In this document: positions 34,941 to 45,577 of the stretch, in pieces | Position numbering within the stretch: position 1 is the first letter of the stretch | Layout of the letters: every line of letters begins with the position of its first letter | NCBI GenBank assembly: GCA_021464415.1 | Contig: CM038471.1 | Coordinates: 33,763,234 to 33,827,233 of the forward strand | Length of the DNA: 64,000 nucleotides | From: Lonicera japonica | Taxonomy: Eukaryota > Streptophyta > Magnoliopsida > Dipsacales > Caprifoliaceae | Reading direction: 5' to 3' | Made by a program: the position numbers and the translations under genes | The notes under the pieces: generated by a model | What the model was told of the DNA's origin: nothing | Seen by the model: the letters and a program-made list of their open reading frames with translations, nothing else | The model's database searches: none

Positions 34941-35982
34941 TAGTGAAACACATGCCTTAGAAAGAGAATAATTATGCATAAAACTGATTGGACAATGACT
35001 TTACCATATATTCAAATCATACAAATATTCTATTTAGTAAAAGGAACACAATATACCTTCGAAAATTTCATCTTTCGCTGTAAATTGAGGCGTCCAGATT
35101 TCTAGTATACATTCGGCATTGTTGCCTAATGAGAACAAATGGAACACCAAAATTATTTTGTCCGCATAAAAATAAAATTAAAAATATATATCAAATAGAG
35201 TTTTCCCAAAATAAACATAAAACCTAGTTCCAAGTATAACGCAAGCAACAAGTAAAAAATTAGGGTTTGTGTATAAAGAGTTAAAAATGCATAGGAAGAA
35301 AGAGAAAAAAGAAAAACGGTTATGAGTAGTGAGATAAGAGAGAAAAAGGGACGAGAGAAAAAATTGGAGACGTGTTGCAATCGTATTAAAGGAGTATGTT
35401 ATATATATATTAGTTATTAGATTCTCCAAGAAACAAACATTCACAAACGACTCTAATTAATAATTAGTGAGACGCACGCCTTAGAAAAAAATAATTATGC
35501 CTAAAAGTGATTGGACAATAACTTTACCATATATTCAAATCGTACAAATATTCTTTTTGGTGAAAGGAACACAATACACTTTTAAAAATCTCATATTTCT
35601 TTGTAAATTGGGGGTCCAGATTTTCAGTATACATTCGAGATGTTAAATCGTTGCCTAATGAGAACAAATGGAACACCCAAATTATTTTGTTTGCATAAAA
35701 ATAAAATTAAAAATATATATCAAATAGATTTTTCCCCAAAATAAACATAAAACCTAATTCTAAGTATAATGCAAGCAATAAGTAAAAATTAGGGTTTGTG
35801 CATAAAGAATAAAAAACACATAAGAAGAAAAAGAAAAACGGTTATGACAAGTGAGATGAGAAAGAAAGAGGGACGAGAGAAAAAATTGGAGATGTGTTGC
35901 AATCGTATAATAAAGGAGTCTGTCATATATATTAGTTATTAGATTAGATATATGTATACTGAGACTTGGCTCTCCTCCATTA

Positions 35983-36745
35983 TTCCTTCCATCAAATTTC
36001 GTTTAATGGGGTCTAGCTTAAGGCTTGAATGGACGATTTCACGAAACTTAGTGAAAACTATCTCTATAATAAGTAGATCATTTTCATAAATTTTCATCAA
36101 AAAATTCAAACGTATAGTGGGTTAAATGATCATCTAAAATTTTAACGGTAGAAAATGAATATATGTATCAAATTTTTACTATACTTACTTCCGGTTTGAA
36201 TTTTTTGATGAAATTAAATTTTCTAGAGATAGTCTAATCATATAGATATCATCTTTACTAAGTTTTGTGAGAAAACTTATTCAAGCCTTGAACTAACAGT
36301 CCATTTGGATTTAGGGAATTGGAAGGAAATGAAAGGAAAAAAGGAGGAATGATTGCATTTCACTTGTTTGGATAGATTTCTAAGAGAAAACGAAGGGTAT
36401 GGGAGGGAATGCCAATCCCCTCTATTTCTTTATTTTGTTTTCTTTCAATATTGGGAGGATTAGGAGAGAAAAGAAATTTTTTTTAATGAATTATTCACAT
36501 TATTCAAATTTTAACCCTGATTTGTTAACGATATATTAAATTAGATTCATTTCATTTTTTTCCTTCTTTCTATCCAAACAAGATTTATTTTCATTCCATT
36601 CTTTTCCACTCTTGGTTATCCAAACAATAATAAAATTAAACTCATTATTTTCCATTTATTCCCCTCCTAATTAAAAATTTCCTTTCTATCCCTCCCTTTT
36701 ATTCCAAATGCACCGCAAATCTCATTGAACGAAATTTGATGGAAA
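35983..36745. mobile_element. Foldback MITE with a second MITE nested in its right arm
   Basis: The left arm (tccatcaaatttcg, aaggcttgaat, gaaacttagtgaaaa, ttcatcaaaaaattcaaa) is repeated in inverted orientation on the right (tttgaattttttgatgaaat, ctaagttttgtgag, attcaagccttgaac, cgaaatttgatgga). The right arm is cut near 36297 and resumes near 36718 because another element sits inside it. Confidence 0.8.
36297..36717. mobile_element. Nested MITE with CA-rich TIRs (about 420 bp)
   Basis: Ends cagtccatttgg and ccaaatgcaccg are imperfect inverted repeats followed by purine-rich/pyrimidine-rich arms (ggaaggaaatgaaaggaa on the left, tttcctttctatccctccc on the right). It interrupts the right arm of the foldback MITE. 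A target duplication is not clear. Confidence 0.65.
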
Positions 36746-38780
36746 GGGAATGAAAGGGCCTGAATACCACATTGGCGCTTCAATTCTCCATTACCATTCA
36801 ATTCTTTCCCCTAAAAATAAAATATTTTTAAATAAAATAAAAATTCACTCCCTAATGGATAGAGAAAGTGGTCTTTAAATAAAATAAATTAAACTAAAAA
36901 TTCACTCTCTAATAAATAGAAAAAGTGGGTGCACCACTTGCATATATTGTTCAAGATTGAATTAAACAAATCAAAAGGAGATAAAGACCGGACCTTTAAT
37001 TAAAGATACAAAACAAATAAAATTTGAATTAAGAAAAAATGTGAAGGACAACTAAATGTAAAAGAAACAAATAGTTAAATAAATTACGTATATGTATATT
37101 ATATTGTGGTATTGTTCAAGATTGCAAATTGAGTTTTTTAAATGCGAACAGATGAACGACGTCCGGTAGCTCTTCTTGTCACTTGAGTGAATCCTTCATG
37201 CAGTGTATCGGCATAAGAGTGAGTAATTAGTTCGATAATGTGTGATGAAGAGTCGTATTTGTTGACAATGGCGCCGTGGCCAGAAAATTTCGTAGGTGAG
37301 GTCATTGATAATTTATTACCAATCTCACATCTATTGCATTTAGTAAATTTTGTAAGTGAGGTCATTGATAATTTATTACCAATCTCACATCTATTTCATT
37401 TGTTAAATTAGCGATCGAAAAATACTAGAAATGAACAATGTTATTCGGTCCAAAAAAAGTACAGCCAAATGGCAAATGCAAATATATCTCAAACACTAAA
37501 GATGCATTTGAGACCAAATTTTCGGGCTTAATTACATTTCTTATTTAAAATTTGTTTGGCTTGCTTACTTTTTTCCTTTTTTTAAATTTTTATTTTATGA
37601 TTTGACCCCATTACTAACTCTCTTCTTTTTTTTTAAATTAAAGTGGTGTCAATTTCATAAATTAAGTTAAATATATCAAAAATATAATTTATTCATATAA
37701 ATATTTTAAATATCAAATAGGGTCATAAGACCTTACAAAAGTGCTAGTGGCCTCCAATATTAATCTTTTACAGAACTTGATCGGTACATTGAAAGTTTCT
37801 CTTAAAAAGTGGATCCGCCATGATACAATTATGTCATGTTCAATAATAAACTTTCACCATTAATCTTTCAGTAAAATTTTGAAACTATTATGTCACGTCC
37901 AACAATAAACTTTCACCATTATTCTTTTAGTTGAATTTTAGCTATGATATTATTCTATGATACTAGTGGACAATATTTTACTGAATCGTGACAATTAAAC
38001 TCTCATAATCTCCAAAAGAGTGGACTAGCCTGCCATCTATCTACTACTATATAAAGTCAGAATGCATTTCAATAGTTATGAAGTCATGTTTTCAGTTTTC
38101 CTATTTTTCACTTGGGCCTTTTATTTTATTAAAAAATATATATATTTAGCATAAACGATAGGATTCGAATCCCCATTCCCAGCAACAATAGTTGGGCTCT
38201 TAATTACTATACTACATATTAAATTTTTAATATATTTTAAAATTAATTATACATGAATTGCACACGATATTTTGTTTAAAAATCGTTACCATACTCGTTT
38301 TTTTTGGGTCCCCGAATTTCGGTTCTAGAATTACACCGATTCAGTTCAATTCAGTTCGATTTGTTTCCTTTTCGGTTCGTGTTTTTTCAGTTCGATTTTC
38401 GATTTTTCGATAAAAAATGGCAACACTCCTTTGTTATTACTAGAGTTTTGTGCATACCTAATTCAGTAAAGCAAACTAAACCGGATTTGTTTTGTTTCAC
38501 TCTCAGTATCTCTCTCCTCTCAAAATCTCTTACTAAACTCTCACTCTCTCACACCGTCCGTCCCTTCTGTAGCAAACTAGCCGTAATTTCACACCACCAT
38601 ATATATACATATATATATATGTATATGTGCCTCTGGTATGCTTGCTAAGCTTATTTGAGATTTGAATTATATATATACCTTATTTGAGATTTAGAGCAAT
38701 TGAATGAATCATTTTTGCTTTTGAAATTTGTGCTTATACTAATAATTGTTTATATCAACAAGAGTTCTAAAATTCAATTG
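36746..38780. other. AT-rich spacer, no gene seen
   Basis: Holds a small duplication (attcactc-ctaat, about 36845-36920), the 60-bp duplication listed separately, and a CT-rich stretch with gttc/cggtt motifs at 38320-38560. No convincing frame or RNA was found. Confidence 0.5.
37286..37400. repeat. 60-bp tandem duplication
   Basis: gtgaggtcattgataattta followed by ttaccaatctcacatctatt occurs twice with a period of exactly 60 bp and very few mismatches, which implies a recent event. Confidence 0.92.
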
Positions 38781-38803
38781 CCCCCCCCCCCCCCCCCCCC
38801 CCC
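38781..38803. repeat. C23 homopolymer
   Basis: An uninterrupted run of 23 cytosines lies directly upstream of the Helitron helicase remnant. It could be true G/C-rich slippage or an assembly artefact. Confidence 0.9.
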
Positions 38804-38810
38804 GGTTTTT

Positions 38811-38885
38811 GCCACCGCATCAATTAACTTTGAAAGTTGGTGCACCCATAATGCTTCTGAGAAATTTTGATCCTAGCATAGGCCT
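38811..38885 (+). pseudogene. Helitron helicase (PIF1-like) remnant, part 1
   Basis: Plus-strand reading gives LPPHQLTLKVGAPIMLLRNF followed by DPSI, the conserved late motif of the Helitron Rep/helicase protein. The frame runs straight into the GGCCT target site of the copia insertion and resumes at 41481. Upstream helicase motifs are absent; sequence before the C-run is unrelated. Confidence 0.9.
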
Positions 38886-39541
38886 TGTTGTGATTATTAA
38901 CAATAAATCACGCCACGGATCGTAATTCAAATAATGGATATTAATAACTAGAGATAATAAAGATGAGAAACAAGCCAGAAGATAGATAATGGAACACACA
39001 ATATTCGACAAACGAAGATTTCACTAATTCTTTGAAAACGATTACAAAATCTATCACAAGAATTATTGCACTCAAAGCACTCACAAAAGAAGAAAAACAA
39101 CAGCCCTTTAACCTCTCTCACAACAAGATGAACTCTCCCACAAATCCCACAGAAAGAAGAATATCTCTCATACCTTAATCTATTGAATGATTATATCTAT
39201 ATATAACAATATAATAGAGTCCATCCAATCTAGAATAAGGTAATAAAAATCCTACGTAAATAAGGAAATTATTAACAAGGTAATAGAGACCAAAATAAAC
39301 AAGGAAACCAAGTTTGATAAGGAAACATATTTCTCGCACAGCTGCAAAACGACTTTTGCACTTTTCCGCGTAACTGCAAAAGTGCTTTTGCACCTTTCCA
39401 GAATGCAATATTCTAGGTGCAAAAGTGCTTTTGCAACTTTCCAGAACCGCAAACCCTCTTTTGCACTATTCAAGCGGATAATATGATTTCCCACAAAACT
39501 CATCTTTTTCTTGGGTTTGGAACCGAGCAAAAAACATAACA
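38886..39541 (-). repeat. 3' LTR of the gag-protease-only element
   Basis: 656 bp. Contains a cluster of near-palindromic gcaaaagtgcttttgca-type motifs (about 39345-39470). Confidence 0.95.
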
Positions 39542-39775
39542 ATCACCACATTTTACGAAGGTAACAAAGCCAACTGCTATCTTCTTCTTCACCTTGATGA
39601 CACATGAAATCTTCTTTTGTCTCACCCTTTACAAGGGCCACTCAATCATCTATGTCAATGATTGAGCCACATCCGATTATCTATTTCGATAATCAGACCA
39701 TGTCCGTATTGGACACCATCACTGGCACGTAACTCTGAGTTGTCAACGGTCTAGAGCCACCACCTAAGCCATAAC

Positions 39776-40789
39776 TCATCCTTGCTGCATTTGCACCACC
39801 GGAACATATGCTTCTTGATTCCCTAACACCATTATGTACAACCTCTCATGTAATCTATACAAGCCCCCGCAATGACTTGCCTTCAAGACCACATCGTCGC
39901 CATGATACACGCTCATTACTCCACCTCGAGTAGAGTACCACATCCCAAGTGATTCTAATCTAGAGAGACTGATTATATTCCACTTTATCTCCGGCACATG
40001 TCTGACATTTATGATTGTTTGAACTGAGCCATCAAATAAATCCAGGCAGACTTCACCAACTCTATGAACTAACAATCTGGAGCCATTCCCCATGTAGACA
40101 AACCCGCTACAATCTTCATATGTACTATACAATGAACGATTGTTGCAAACATGCATAGCGGCACCGCAATCCAAGAACCATCCTCCCTGACCAGTAAGGC
40201 TTGCAGGCATCAGTAGGACATCTATAAAATCGGCTTCTTTGTCATAAGAAGTCATCGCAACGGTTGCGGCTCCATCAGGGTTAGTAGCCGGTTTTTCCCT
40301 GATGTCATCCTTCTTTCTTGGGCAGTCCCTAGCACAATGGCCCGGTTGACCACATTTAAAGCAATCTCCTTTAAAGATGGCCTTCCGTCCTTTGCTAGAA
40401 CCTTTCTTTTCATTCGCTACAAACGCGCTTTCTTGAACGGTACTGACTCGATCCCTCTTTCTCACCATCTCTTCCGCATACAGAGCTTGACACACCTCCG
40501 AGGTGGTAAAAGATGATCTACTCATTAAGTTCTGAATTAACGTCTTGTACGAATCTGGTAGAGTCCAAATTAGTTGCAAGGCTTTATCATGATCTTTCAA
40601 TTCTTCACCTACAGCTTCGAGTCTTGAGCATTCCACATCATCCAAATCCTTCTTCTTTTGTTCCACCGTTGGTGGACCTTCTACGGTATCATCCAAGTCC
40701 AGCACTACCAGATAGTCTTTCATACTCATCTGCCATAGGCTGAAATCCATGATTCCATCGAACTTCTCCATCCTATAAGATTTCTCCAT
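39776..40789 (-). CDS. copia Gag-protease protein, 337 aa, internally deleted
   Basis: The start is the ATG at 40789-40787, 29 bases after the primer site; an upstream GTG in frame (40816) is a less likely start. The N-terminus MEKSYRMEKFDGIMDFSLWQ is a normal copia gag opening. At about residues 55-65 the frame jumps to EELKDHDKALQLIWTLPDSY, so roughly 100 residues of the UBN2 gag core are missing compared with the family. A zinc knuckle CFKCGQPGHCARDC (C-x2-C-x4-H-x4-C) is intact at residues 143-156. Next comes a protease-like segment, WFLDCGAAMHVCNN, with the usual DSG changed to DCG (Asp near residue 207), then VRHVPEIKWNIISLSRLESL and a GLYRL gag-pre-integrase start. The stop (TGA) is at 39776-39778. 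It would assemble particles or package RNA in trans if expressed. Activity of the DCG site is doubtful. Confidence 0.85.
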   Translation of the reverse strand: MEKSYRMEKFDGIMDFSLWQMSMKDYLVVLDLDDTVEGPPTVEQKKKDLDDVECSRLEAVGEELKDHDKALQLIWTLPDSYKTLIQNLMSRSSFTTSEVCQALYAEEMVRKRDRVSTVQESAFVANEKKGSSKGRKAIFKGDCFKCGQPGHCARDCPRKKDDIREKPATNPDGAATVAMTSYDKEADFIDVLLMPASLTGQGGWFLDCGAAMHVCNNRSLYSTYEDCSGFVYMGNGSRLLVHRVGEVCLDLFDGSVQTIINVRHVPEIKWNIISLSRLESLGMWYSTRGGVMSVYHGDDVVLKASHCGGLYRLHERLYIMVLGNQEAYVPVVQMQQG

Positions 40790-40817
40790 TATAACACACA
40801 CCTCCTTGAATACCACC

Positions 40818-40828
40818 CTCTGATACCA
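40818..40828 (-). other. Primer binding site (tRNA-Met type)
   Basis: ctctgatacca on the plus strand, that is tggtatcagag on the minus strand, two bases inside the 5' LTR. Confidence 0.92.
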
Positions 40829-40830
40829 CT

Positions 40831-41480
40831 TGTTGTGATTATTAATAATAAATTACGCCACGGATCGTAATTCAAATAGTGGATATTAATAACTAGAGAT
40901 AATAAAGATGAGAAACAAGCAAGAAGATAGATAATGGAACACACAATATTCGACAAACGAAGATTTCACTAATTCTTTGAAAACGATTACAAAATCTATC
41001 ACAAGAATTATTGCACTCAAAGCACTCACAGAAGAAGAAAAACAACAACCCTTTAACTTCCCTCACAACAAGATGAACTCTCCCACAGAAAGAAGAATAT
41101 CTCTCATACCTTAATCTATTGAATGATTATATTTTATATATATAACAATATAATAGAGTCCATCCAATCTAGAATAAGGTAATAAAAATCCTATGTAAAT
41201 AAGAAAACTATTAACGAGATAATAGAGACCAAAATAAACAAGGAAACCAAGTTTGATAAGAAAATATATTTCTCGCCCAGCTGCAAAACAACTTTTGCAC
41301 TTTTTCGCGTAACTGCAAAAGTGTTTTTGCACCTTTCCAGAATGCAATATTCTAGGTGCAAAAGTGCTTTTGCAACTTTCCAGAACCGCAAACCCTCTTT
41401 TGCACTATTCAAGCGGACAATATGATTTCCCACAAAACTCATCTTTTTCTTGGGTTTGGAACTGAGCAAAAAACACAACA
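40831..41480 (-). repeat. 5' LTR of the gag-protease-only element
   Basis: 650 bp. Differs from the other LTR by scattered substitutions and an 11-bp indel near 41090. Confidence 0.95.
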
Positions 41481-41830
41481 GGCCTATGTAATGGTACAAG
41501 GCTCATATATCACAATCTGAAAGCTAATTTTGTTATTGTAGAAATCATAACCGAAAAATTTCAAGGCACTAGAGTTTTTATTCCATGCATTCCATTAAAG
41601 ACTCTTAAAAATATGAGGCTGCCATTTAAGATGACAAGAACAAAGTTTCCTATATGATTAAGTTTTGCTTTAATAATAAACAAGTCGCAAGGACAAACAA
41701 TCCCGCACGTGGGAATCTATCTCTCTGACCACGTCTTCAGCCATGGACAACTATACGTTGTTTTACCAAGGGGAGTCACTGAGAGGTCAACCAAAGTTTT
41801 GGTTAAAAAGAAGTTTCATTCATAATAAGG
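41481..41830 (+). pseudogene. Helitron helicase (PIF1-like) remnant, part 2
   Basis: Continues part 1 in the same frame after the target site: GLCNGTRLIYHNLKAN, VFIPCIPLKTL, LPFKMTRTKFPI, a stop, then INKSQGQTIPHVGIYLSDHV and FSHGQLYVVLPRG. These are the C-terminal motifs of the Helitron helicase (INKSQGQT and FSHGQLYV boxes). A stop after KFPI and the frame change near 41820 show that it is dead. It ends in AT-rich DNA; a Helitron 3' hairpin with CTRR could not be located. Confidence 0.92.
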
Positions 41831-42147
41831 TCGGAGTTTATACAAAAAAATGTCGTGTACAAAGAAGTTTTACTACAAAATGTCACCGCTTAGCATTTAG
41901 TATCATCTTGAGGATTTGTCATTTTTTTAATAAATAATATTAATTTTCTTCCCATTGTTATCATTTTTAAATAATTGTCCTATTGTTTTCTTCAATCTCA
42001 ACGTCACATTTAGTTACAAATAGACAAAATATTATCCTGTAACATAATAGGTTTTAAGTTATTAATTATTTATTACATTTATTGATCATTTAACTATGTT
42101 TATAATTAATACTTTGTATTCTATAGTAACTTCTTTTAAATCTTAAC
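41831..42147. other. AT-rich spacer, no gene seen
   Basis: Downstream of the helicase remnant; nothing recognisable. Confidence 0.5.
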
Positions 42148-42912
42148 CAATGTTTTAAAAGGCGCCATGATGCGCGCTATGAGACGAAAAAGCATTGATG
42201 CTTTAAGAGAAAAGCGGAATGCTTACTAGGCTTACGCATTTTCGCCAAGGCTTATGCATTTTCAAAAGAGCGTACGCCCTGTACACATTATTAGCAAGGC
42301 TTACGCCTTCTATGCATTTTTTTTAAAGACATGTCCAAAAACGATCGAAATAGAAAAAGATAGGAGGAAGAACTTTAACGACCATCAATGATCAAAGGCT
42401 TGAAGCAGTGAGAGGGGCGGAGAGAGATGGAAGTGGAAGATGACGACGACGATAAATAGTGGATGGTGCCAGAGTGAAGACATGTTAAAGAAGTGGAAGA
42501 TGAATATGGAGAGAGTTGGAAGAAGATGAAGATAGTGGCTGTGTGTGGTGGTAATGTGGTATGAGAAAGAAATGGGTAAAGGAGAGGTGTAGGGTTTTAA
42601 TTTTAATAAGTGGTGAATGACCTAATTAACCCTAGGTATATTGTATATTTACAAAATTATTAATAGGTCTAATAAATAGATGATAAACTTATTTTTAATG
42701 TTTACAAGAAACCCCCTAAGCTATTTTTATTTAGTATTTTACTCCTTAAACTGAAAAATCTCATTACAAGATAACAAAAAAGAAACCTATTTTAATGTTT
42801 ATAAACTTTATAGAAATTATTTCTTATTTTTTTAATATAAAATGCTTTACACGAAAGGCTTACACTTTATAGCATTGAGGCCTACGCCTCACCTTCGCCT
42901 TTTAAAACACTG
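42148..42912. mobile_element. hAT-type MITE (765 bp)
   Basis: Ends CAATGTTTTAAAAGGCG and (reverse complement of the right end) CAGTGTTTTAAAAGGCG form a terminal inverted repeat. Subterminal gcttacgc/gcgtaagc-like motifs are repeated. Flanking 8-mers atcttaac and attttaat agree at six of eight positions, consistent with a decayed hAT target duplication. There is no transposase. Confidence 0.8.
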
Positions 42913-43679
42913 ATTTTAATAGGAATCACACATGCATCACGTGTGCACCGCTTGCTAGTGTACATATATATATGTGTGTGTGTGTGTGCCATTAGTTAAT
43001 TTGGTATGCTTGCCAAGTTTATTTGAATTTTTTTCTTTTGTCCGTATCTAAGCATGTACTAATATATGCTATTGCCAAGCTTTTGTGCATCTGGTTTGGA
43101 AACTTGGTATTGTAATACTAATATGTAGTATGTACTGTATTGTATTATTTTTATGGGTTGGAAATTGAAGTACTAGACTGTTGCATTTTTTTTATATAGT
43201 TTCGGTTTTACATAACCAACTTACATACTGAACTGTTATTTCAGTTCCTAATTTAAATTCGGTTGGGGATCGATTTCCATTTTGGCCCATGGTTCAAAGT
43301 CGCGTTTTCGGAGGCCAACTCGGCCATTCAATTTTTAACTCAGATATCGGTATCGGTTCATTGATACAAACATATTCACTATTAAAAGGCATAAAAATCA
43401 CAAAAAATATGGAAAAATTCTAAAAGTATGATATTACTAAAATGGATAAATTAAATAATTATAATAACATTATCTAGTACAAATTACTTCGCCTACATTG
43501 AAATACCAACATTTATCGCACTTGGTAATTCAATATTACATCACAATTCAATAAATAGATAACAGTACAATCTTATAAAGTATAAATATCGTAAATATAA
43601 GTTCAATTAAGCCTATAATAATTATATGGATTATAATTATCATAATTACTCCAAGATTCTAGCGATAAGGAATAAGGAT
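42913..43679. other. Spacer with GT microsatellite, no gene seen
   Basis: A (TA)n/(GT)n tract at about 42963-42988. tggtatgcttgc followed by aag and ttatttga (about 43001) also occurs near 38635. No gene is supported. Confidence 0.5.
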
Positions 43680-44835
43680 ATAAAGGAGGTTAAAAATTGG
43701 TACTTGTGGAGTAAGGATAAGATGAATGGCAAGATAACCCATAACCAGGAAAATTTAGTTGGCTATAGTAATGATAGTACCCTAATCCCCGATATTCGCT
43801 GCTAGCTGAAGTTCCATCATGATATGTTCCATGATCATTTCCATAATAACCACCACGTGCAGCAATATTATTATTTGATTATCCATTACTAGCATAATCT
43901 TGTGCATAACCTCCATAACCAGTGCCAAAACCTCCATAACCAGTGCCAAAACCATAACTACATATTCTGCCTTCGAAGATGTTATGTCTACAACTATCAT
44001 AATTATAGTTGTATTCATGTCCACCGTAATAGTGTTGGCTTAAGTTTAAGTTCTGCATTTGATCATCAATGCGCCGATAGCTTTGTGAATAAGGATTATA
44101 GCCATTATAATTATCATCATAACTAGGGAACTTAGATCTGCTAAATGCTTATGCTGCTCACTTATTTCAGGTTGATCATGGTCTGTGTCATGCGTGGCAT
44201 AATAATTATCATCTCTGAACCATAACATACCTCGTGTTAGCTATAAGTATTAAGATTGTAAGCACCACTTCTACCAACACTATTGGTACCTCATATAGCA
44301 CCATTACCTAGCCCACCTTCACCATAATTATTATTATCATCATTAACATCATCCCCCCGCATCGTCGTCGTCACTTGAGAAAACGGTAGGTCTTTAAGGT
44401 TGCTTACAACGGAGACTACCCTTCATCACTTCATCACTTTTTTGAATACCCTCATCCCACCTTGCCAAATCATCAAATTCTAAGACCCCCGCCTCATTCT
44501 CCCTCACCCACTCATCCAATATATCACTATCATCAAATATATTGTTTAGGTTGATCGGGTTATAATAATCGTCTGCATCTTTTATGTTCATTAAATTTTT
44601 AACTTTAAGACACATATTGTAGTGTACATACACTAGTTAATTTATGCAAATTTGTCATTGTTAACTGATTGCGAAGTTTTGCGTGGATTAGTGACCACAT
44701 GCTCCAATTTCTTTCACAACCAGAATATGAACATGTTTGACTTCAGATTCTTATGGCAATGCGCTTGAGGTTAGGGTCCGATTCACATAGTTATACCACC
44801 ACTTAGCTACAAATATATTAGTATTATTAATATCA
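43680..44835 (-). pseudogene. hAT transposase C-terminal remnant
   Basis: Minus-strand reading: LKRIAIRI then SQTCSYSGCERNWSMWSLIH (about 44770-44690), the hAT dimerisation motif, followed in another frame by LVYVHYNMCLKVKNLMNI and a DDYYNPINLNNIFDD, DEWVRE stretch (44633-44394). The remainder to 43680 is a low-complexity tail rich in Tyr, Gly, Asn and Asp, broken by stops. The N-terminal zinc finger and catalytic RNase-H-like core are absent. It lies 0.8 kb from a hAT-type MITE, but their ends are different, so no direct link can be claimed. Confidence 0.85.
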
Positions 44836-45391
44836 CCTTGCATATGCTTATAATATTATGTTTAATATAAAAAGATAATTTAGATAGTAATACTGGGAAG
44901 AGAGTTTTTCACTGCTTTTTTTTTGTAAGAACTGATCCAAACTCTCCATTATTTTTTAAAAAACTTCCTATGATTCCTAATCCAACATAAATCTTAGTAT
45001 GTTGTATGATCTTTTAAATATTTTAATATATATATAAATATATATATATATATATTGTATTTAGATTCATATATAATGCAAATAACACTTACATTGAAAA
45101 GAAGGGGAAAAGAAAAAAGAGAGGAAGAAAGAAAAACATACCTGGATAGTTGGACCAAAAGCTCTTCAAAGAATGCTAAAAAGTTAGGAAGAAAGAGCAT
45201 ATAACGTAGAAGTAAGAAATAAGAAGTTTATGAAAAAAACGAACATGAAAAATATATTTGTCTACTCTATTCAAACAAACAAAGAAACTGTCATTAAAGA
45301 ATCTTGTGAATCAGTAGGCTACTAGGCTCTTTTTTTTTCAGCACTCTTAAGTCTCTATAAAACTCTTAACACCTTTTTGAATTTTGGAAAA
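44836..45391. other. AT-rich spacer, no gene seen
   Basis: Contains TA tracts (about 45027-45056). No supported feature. Confidence 0.5.
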
Positions 45392-45577
45392 AATTTTGAT
45401 GGGGGCACAATTAGATGGGGTCATGGGCTCTCAATAATAAAACGACACGTGTTTATTTTTATCTATTTAAATTAAATGAAAAAATGAAAAAGAAATTAAT
45501 TTTAGATGAGAATGGACACGTGTTGTTTTATCATTGGAGACCCCATGACCCCATTCAATTTTGCTCCCATCAAAAAT
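45392..45577. mobile_element. Palindromic MITE (about 185 bp)
   Basis: Left arm ttttgatgggggcacaatta, ggggtcatggg, aataaaacgacacgtgt is mirrored on the right as acacgtgttgttttat, ccccatgacccc, attttgctcccatcaaaa. Almost the whole unit is a near-perfect inverted repeat around an AT-rich centre. Confidence 0.88.

Larger units (their letters stand above)
33936..35945. repeat. Direct duplication of a ~520-bp segment
   Basis: Copy 1 (33936-35420, lengthened by the 952-bp MITE) and copy 2 (about 35421-35945) share aaacaactctaattaataat, gcctaaaagtgattgg-like and ttggagacgtgttgcaatcg-like blocks. Each ends ...atatattagttattagat. That end is nearly the same as the right edge of the Helitron at 29066-29088, so the segments may carry Helitron 5' ends. 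Confidence 0.85.
38886..41480 (-). mobile_element. Complete gag-protease-only copia element with GGCCT target duplication
   Basis: 2595 bp. LTRs at 38886-39541 and 40831-41480 (about 95% alike by eye), TG...CA ends, primer site on the minus strand at 40818-40828, and identical 5-bp flanks GGCCT (38881-38885 and 41481-41485). The internal region is only 1.29 kb and encodes gag plus a protease-like segment. Integrase, reverse transcriptase and RNase H are missing. The coding frame is open, so this is the youngest and best preserved element in the window. It must use enzymes from another copia element to move. Confidence 0.95.

Noticed and set aside
38160..38200. ggattcgaatcc resembling a tRNA/SINE B box
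   Set aside because: No A box at the right distance, no cloverleaf, and no A- or T-tail found.
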